Below are positions 59,739 through 64,000 of a stretch of 64,000 nt of DNA, in pieces (within the stretch, counting starts at the first letter, position 1; each line of letters begins with the position of its first letter). The notes beneath the pieces were generated by a model, which did no database searches, was not told the DNA's origin, and worked only from the letters and a program-made list of their open reading frames with translations. Made by a program: the position numbers and the translations under genes. The DNA is from Acidihalobacter ferrooxydans (lineage in GTDB: Bacteria; Pseudomonadota; Gammaproteobacteria; DSM-5130; Acidihalobacteraceae): the NCBI RefSeq assembly GCF_001975725.1, contig NZ_CP019434.1, forward strand, positions 2,869,322 through 2,933,321, written 5' to 3'.

Positions 59739-60006
59739 GCCTGTTAGCAGAGAAACAGATGGCTATCGATTCCTCCATGCCTGCTTGCAAAGGCCGCCGG
59801 GTTGGCTGACCATCTATCGGCGCCCGAGCGCTCTGGCTTTCACCGACCCCGGATATTTCTGTAGTGTGCTGCTATCGCGCCGGATAGGAGTTTCACAAGA
59901 TACACCGCAGGAAAGGCGGTCGAAAAAGAGCGGGTTGTGGGCCCATTATCCCATCGCCTATTATCCCATCGCCGCAGCCGATTCTTTCCAAGTCCGACAG
60001 GCTCCT
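59738..60006 (+). repeat. Composite repeat: family B with a family-A half inside
   Basis: Starting at the ugpC stop, AGCCTGT matches the left tip of element B. After about 100 bp without a match, 59848-59920 is the left half of element A (CCCGGATATTTCTGTAGTGT, GCGCCGGATA, TTTCACAAGATACACCG). Then 59921-60006 is the right half of element B (AAAGAGCGG, GGGCCCATTATCCCATCGCC, GATTCTTTCC, GTCCGACAGGCTCCTGG), with a 15-bp tandem duplication of the ATTATCCCATCGCC block. This looks like an A copy inserted into a B copy, later eroded. The 324-bp gap holds nothing else. Confidence 0.75.
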
Positions 60007-60062
60007 GGACACCCGGCAAGCTTGCGAACCGGGATGACCGCCCATTCCATGAAAGGATTCTC

Positions 60063-60551
60063 ATGCGTCGCTTGAAATACTTGCTCGATTACATCTCCAC
60101 CAGCATTTATCTGTTCGCTGCCATCGCTCTCATGGTGATGGCGCTGGCCACGATGTTCCGCTCCGTTTATGAGGTCTACCAAAGCCTGCTCCACACGACC
60201 TCGATGCCCGATGGCTTTTTCATCCCCATCATCCTGCAATCGGTGGGCGCGATTGTCATCGCGGTGGCTATTCTGGATGTGGCCAAATATATGGTTGAAG
60301 AGGAGGTGTTCCGAAACAAGCAACTGCGTTCGGCCGTGGAGGCGCGCAGAACCCTGACCAAGATCATTGTGATCGCCATCATCGCCGTGACGATCGAAGC
60401 CTTGATCTACATTTTCAAGGCCGGCACGAAGGATCTGGCACTGCTCGTTTACCCGGCAGCGCTGCTGGGCGCTGTGGTGTTCTTGTTGATCGGGCTCGGG
60501 GCGTATCAGCGCCTCAGCGTCGATGTGGAAAAGAGACACAACGAGCAGTAA
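60063..60551 (+). CDS. Four-helix membrane protein of unknown function
   Basis: A 162-residue inner-membrane protein with four predicted helices (about 10-33, 53-75, 98-118 and 123-147), including IYLFAAIALMVMALATMFRS, FIPIILQSVGAIVIAVAILD and LALLVYPAALLGAVVFLLIG. A cytoplasmic loop KYMVEEEVFRNKQLRSAVEA with RRTLTK separates helices 2 and 3; EEEVFR is suggestive of a conserved contact site. I do not recognise a characterised family. AAAGGA lies 5 nt before the ATG. It stands alone between the composite repeat and the convergent CPXCG gene. Confidence 0.75.
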   Translation: MRRLKYLLDYISTSIYLFAAIALMVMALATMFRSVYEVYQSLLHTTSMPDGFFIPIILQSVGAIVIAVAILDVAKYMVEEEVFRNKQLRSAVEARRTLTKIIVIAIIAVTIEALIYIFKAGTKDLALLVYPAALLGAVVFLLIGLGAYQRLSVDVEKRHNEQ

Positions 60552-60702
60552 TGCCGCGTCGCGCTGGAGCGGTTCTTGCCATAGCGCAACGGGATGCCGG
60601 GTAAAACACTCGCGTCGCCTGGGCCGACGGCAGGCGCCCCCAACAGCGGAGAATTGATTGGCGGCGTGCTTGAGGGGCTTGCGATGCGCGACGACGTCAG
60701 CG

Positions 60703-60900
60703 TCAGCCGTTGGCCGGAGTGGCCTCGACGGCTTCGATGGCACCATCGGCGTCCAGCGTGATGCGCAGTTGCGCTGGCGCGCAGCAGACCCGGCAGTCTT
60801 CGATCAGCGTCTGGCTGCCGGCGGTGAGGTCGATTTCCACCTCAAAGGGTTCGCCACAGGTCGGGCAGACGATGGTGGTGTATTCGATCAGCTGAGTCAT
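60703..60900 (-). CDS. CPXCG-motif cysteine-rich protein
   Basis: A 65-residue protein with CPTCGEPFEVEID near residue 12 and CRVCCAPAQLRI near residue 37, the paired Cys motifs of the small CPXCG family, probably binding one zinc or iron-sulfur site. Function unknown. Its ATG overlaps the hemW stop by 4 nt, so it is co-translated in the rph-rdgB-hemW operon. Confidence 0.9.
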   Translation of the reverse strand: MTQLIEYTTIVCPTCGEPFEVEIDLTAGSQTLIEDCRVCCAPAQLRITLDADGAIEAVEATPANG

Positions 60901-62063
60901 GGGCGCGATCCGGGGAGAAAGAGCGCGATCAGATCATTGAGAAAGCGCCAGCCGAGCGGACTGGGGCGCAAGTGCGCGCCTTGTACTTCGAGCAGATCGC
61001 GGGCCAGCGCGTGTTCGACGCCGGGGGTGAGGTGCGCTTGCGACAGGCCGGTGCGCGCCTCGAACAGGGCGAGGTCGAAGCCTTCGTGCAGACGCAACGC
61101 GTTGAGCATGAATTCGAACACGCGTGCATCCGCGGCGATGCGTTCCTCGCCGCCCCAGGCCTTGCCGGCCTTGACGCCGGCAAGGTACTGCGCGGGCTGG
61201 CGCAGCTTCCAGCGGCGCACGATGCTGCCATCGGCGGGCTGGGTGAGCTTGCCGTGCGCGCCCGCGCCAAGGCCGAGGTAGTCACCGAAGGTCCAGTAGT
61301 TGAGATTGTGGCGGCAGCGTTTGCCGGGTTGCGCGTAGGCGGACACTTCGTACTGCGCATAGCCGGCGGCGGCAAGGCGATCCTGCGCAGTTTGCTGGAT
61401 GGCGCCGATCAGATCGTCGTCGGGCAGTTCGGGCGGACGGGCATGGAACAGGGTGTTCGGCTCCAGCGTGAGCTGATAGTAGGAGATGTGTTCGGGGGCG
61501 CAGGCGAGCGCGGCGTCGAGGTCCGCGCGCGCGGCAGCCGCATCCTGCCCCGGCAGGCCGAACATGAGGTCGAGGTTGATGTTGCTGAAGCCCGCGCGAC
61601 GGGCAATGTCGACCGCGCGACGGGCTTCGTCACCATCGTGGATGCGGCCCAGGCGCTGGAGCATGGCCGTATCGAAGCTCTGAATACCGATGGACAGGCG
61701 GTTGATGCCGAGACGGCGGTAATCGGCGAAGCGGGCCTGCTCGAAGGTGCCGGGATTGGCTTCGAGGGTGATTTCAAGGCTGGGCCGCAGCGGCAGACGC
61801 ATGCGCAGGCCGTCGAGCAATGCTTCGAGCGCGGCGGCGGAGAACAGGCTGGGCGTGCCGCCGCCGATGAACACGCTTTCAATGCGCCGTCCCCAGATGC
61901 GCGGCAGTTCTGCGTCGAGATCGGCGAGCAGGGCGGCGACGTATTCGCGCTCGGGCAGTTCGCCGTCCTGCTGGAAGGAGTTGAAGTCGCAGTACGGGCA
62001 TTTGCGCACGCACCACGGCAGGTGAATGTAGACCGCCAGCGGGATGGGCTCGCTGAAGTCCAT
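60897..62063 (-). CDS. hemW: Heme chaperone HemW (radical SAM)
   Basis: HemN-like radical SAM protein that inserts heme into target enzymes rather than oxidising coproporphyrinogen. 388 residues. The cluster motif is CVRKCPYCDFNSF near residue 18, followed by FIGGGTPSLFS, LEANPGTFE, the GIQSFD block and DLMFGLPGQ. The C-terminal HemN domain (about 300-388) is present. It starts 8 nt after the rdgB stop. Confidence 0.93.
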   Translation of the reverse strand: MDFSEPIPLAVYIHLPWCVRKCPYCDFNSFQQDGELPEREYVAALLADLDAELPRIWGRRIESVFIGGGTPSLFSAAALEALLDGLRMRLPLRPSLEITLEANPGTFEQARFADYRRLGINRLSIGIQSFDTAMLQRLGRIHDGDEARRAVDIARRAGFSNINLDLMFGLPGQDAAAARADLDAALACAPEHISYYQLTLEPNTLFHARPPELPDDDLIGAIQQTAQDRLAAAGYAQYEVSAYAQPGKRCRHNLNYWTFGDYLGLGAGAHGKLTQPADGSIVRRWKLRQPAQYLAGVKAGKAWGGEERIAADARVFEFMLNALRLHEGFDLALFEARTGLSQAHLTPGVEHALARDLLEVQGAHLRPSPLGWRFLNDLIALFLPGSRP

Positions 62064-62071
62064 ACGCGTGC

Positions 62072-62683
62072 TCAGGCTTCAGTCAGCGCGGCGAGCAGTC
62101 GGCGCAAGGCCTGGCCGCGATGGCTGAGGCGGTTTTTTTCCGCGGCGCTCAGTTCGGCGGCGCTGCCGGTGTGGCCGAGCGGCTGGAACAGCGGATCGTA
62201 ACCGAAGCCGCCGATGCCACGCGGCGCGTCAAGAATACGCCCGTCCCAGGCGCCTTCGGCAAGCAGCGGCGAGGGGTCGGTGGCGTGGCGCATGAACACG
62301 ACCACGCTGCGAAAGCGCGCGCGGCGCCGCGCCGGCGCGAGTCCGTCGAGCGCGGCGAGCAGCTTGGCGTTGTTGGCCGCGTCATCGCCGTCCGTACCGG
62401 CGTATCGCGCCGAATAGATGCCGGGCGAGCCGTGCAGCGCATCGACTTCGATGCCGGAGTCGTCGGCGATGGCCGGCAGGCCGGTATGGACGGCGGCATT
62501 GCGCGCCTTGAGGATGGCGTTTTCGACGAAGCTGAGACCGGTTTCCTCGGCTTCGGGCACATCGAAGGTCGATTGCGGCAACACCTGCACGCCGAGATCG
62601 GCGAGCAGAGCACCCAGCTCGCGCACCTTGCCGGCGTTGCCGCTGGCCAGGACGATGCGGTCGATACCGGCAAGACGGTTCAT
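62072..62683 (-). CDS. rdgB: XTP/dITP diphosphatase (RdgB/HAM1)
   Basis: House-cleaning enzyme that removes non-canonical purine nucleotides. 203 residues. IVLASGNAGKVRELGALLAD at the N-terminus, the catalytic ADDSGIEVDALHGSPGIYSA and GGFGYDPLFQP all fit. It starts 2 nt after the rph stop, as in many gammaproteobacteria. Confidence 0.96.
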   Translation of the reverse strand: MNRLAGIDRIVLASGNAGKVRELGALLADLGVQVLPQSTFDVPEAEETGLSFVENAILKARNAAVHTGLPAIADDSGIEVDALHGSPGIYSARYAGTDGDDAANNAKLLAALDGLAPARRRARFRSVVVFMRHATDPSPLLAEGAWDGRILDAPRGIGGFGYDPLFQPLGHTGSAAELSAAEKNRLSHRGQALRRLLAALTEA

Positions 62684-62685
62684 GC

Positions 62686-63402
<717 letters not shown>

Positions 63403-63529
63403 GCGGTACTCCTGCTGTGACTGAATGATAGGCGCGGCATTATAGGCATGCTCACACTGGCAATCCACGCGCATTGCAACACGCGGATCACGACTCGGGC
63501 GCGTAGAATGCCCCGCGTGACTTATATAA

Positions 63530-63687
63530 CCCGAATGTCTCACAACGACCACCGATCTTGCGGGTCTTTTGATTCCACAAGAGATATTTCCTCAGTCGGC
63601 CGTCATCACCGATACGCCGCTCCTACGGAAATTCTCTTGTGAAAACACTATCCGGCGCGACATCAGCACTCGCTGTGAAACATCCGG
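63530..63687 (-). repeat. Palindromic element family A copy upstream of yicC
   Basis: 158 bp, minus orientation, ends CCCGAATGTCTCACAACGA / CGCTGTGAAACATCCGG. Inner arms on the minus strand are CACAAGAGA / TCTCTTGTG, again perfectly paired though different in sequence from the copies at 38 and 54 kb. It ends 15 bp before the yicC ATG and lies in the 300-bp gap between divergent rph and yicC; the rest of that gap (63403-63529) should hold the rph promoter and has no gene. Confidence 0.88.
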
Positions 63688-63702
63688 ATCAGGGAGAGTA
63701 AT

Positions 63703-64000
63703 ATGGTTCAAAGCATGACCGCGTTCGCCCGCAGCGAACTGCACGGCGAGTGGGGCACCCTGAGCTGCGAGCTGCGCAGTGTCAATCACCGCTATCTGGA
63801 CATCAGCCTGCGCCTGCCGGAAGAGTTGCGCGCGGCTGAAAGCGCGATGCGCGAACGGCTCCAGGCGGGGCTGAGCCGCGGCAAGGTGGAATGCGCGCTG
63901 CGCTATCAGGCGCCGGCCGCGACGAGCGCGGGTGTCGAGGTGGATCACGCGACGGTGCGCGCACTGCTCGCGGCCAGCGCGGAGGTCGAAACCCTGATGG
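63703..64000 (+). CDS. yicC: YicC family endoribonuclease (5' part, cut by window end)
   Basis: The first 99 codons of a YicC-family protein, recently shown to be an endoribonuclease in E. coli. MVQSMTAFARSELHGEWGTL and SVNHRYLDISLRLPEELRAA are the family N-terminus, with LQAGLSRGKVECALRY following. GGGAG lies 6 nt before the ATG. It is divergent from rph, the usual gammaproteobacterial arrangement. The remaining two-thirds lie beyond the window. Confidence 0.92.
   Translation, partial: MVQSMTAFARSELHGEWGTLSCELRSVNHRYLDISLRLPEELRAAESAMRERLQAGLSRGKVECALRYQAPAATSAGVEVDHATVRALLAASAEVETLM

Overview
The window is GC-rich, densely coded gammaproteobacterial chromosome. The signs are a RecBCD operon in recC-recB-recD order, a split minC/minDE locus, argA of the fused kinase-GNAT type, the rph-rdgB-hemW cluster divergent from yicC, an Ni-type gloA and a MetR regulator. 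Sulfur-handling genes (two rhodaneses with a TSUP permease, SulP, an orphan dihydrolipoamide-dehydrogenase-like flavoprotein, a GcvH-like lipoyl carrier) and a GH100 invertase fit a chemolithotrophic, perhaps halotolerant, sulfur oxidiser. That assignment is inference; no rRNA or tRNA gene was seen.

Layout. 0-3 kb: MutS2-like ATPase and aldo/keto reductase (minus). 3-9.6 kb: VirK/DUF535 protein, then the tightly packed argA-gdx-gloA-minC run, a 209-bp tandem repeat, minDE with a small partner, BolA and a small CxxC protein. 9.7-17.6 kb: MetX-family acyltransferase, GH100 invertase, MATE exporter, GST, Amt, Sel1-like protein, dcd, Mrp/ApbC. 18-21.6 kb: gas-response cluster with truncated globin, two hemerythrins, DNR-like regulator, GcvH-like carrier, CPTC thioredoxin-like protein and YeaO-like protein, with an FNR/DNR box between two divergent operons. 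21.8-31.1 kb: metR, a TolC-HlyD-ABC-ABC2-ABC2 efflux operon, then a CDF transporter with a NifX-like tail and an ECF sigma factor. 31.6-41.7 kb: flavoprotein, DUF1207 barrel, SulP, rhodanese pair with TSUP, lytic transglycosylase, RhtB exporter, glpD. 42-45.5 kb: peptide-type ABC importer without ATPase. 45.6-54.2 kb: recDBC. 54.5-60.5 kb: MscS, ugpBAEC, small membrane protein. 60.7-64 kb: CPXCG protein, hemW, rdgB, rph and the start of yicC.

The most unusual content is non-coding. Three families of 100-160 bp interspersed palindromic elements fill many intergenic gaps. Family A (9 copies, about 157 bp, ends CCCGAATGTTTCA / TGAAACATTCGGG) has nested inverted repeats with compensatory base changes between copies. 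Family B (3 copies, up to 162 bp, 15-bp perfect terminal inverted repeats) and family C (2 copies, about 135 bp, GTTGTTG / CAACAAC-type ends) share a habit of starting at or within a few bases of a stop codon. Family D is the GTAGGGTGGATAAGC hairpin array between minC and minD. No transposase or RAYT gene lies in the window, so what spread these elements is unknown.

Genes that seem to work together: the DNR-like regulator carries the ExxSR recognition motif that fits the TTGAC-N4-ATCAA box controlling the hemerythrin/GcvH and thioredoxin/YeaO operons. The CDF transporter and ECF sigma factor share one strong promoter. MetR has a consensus MetR box just upstream of its own start.
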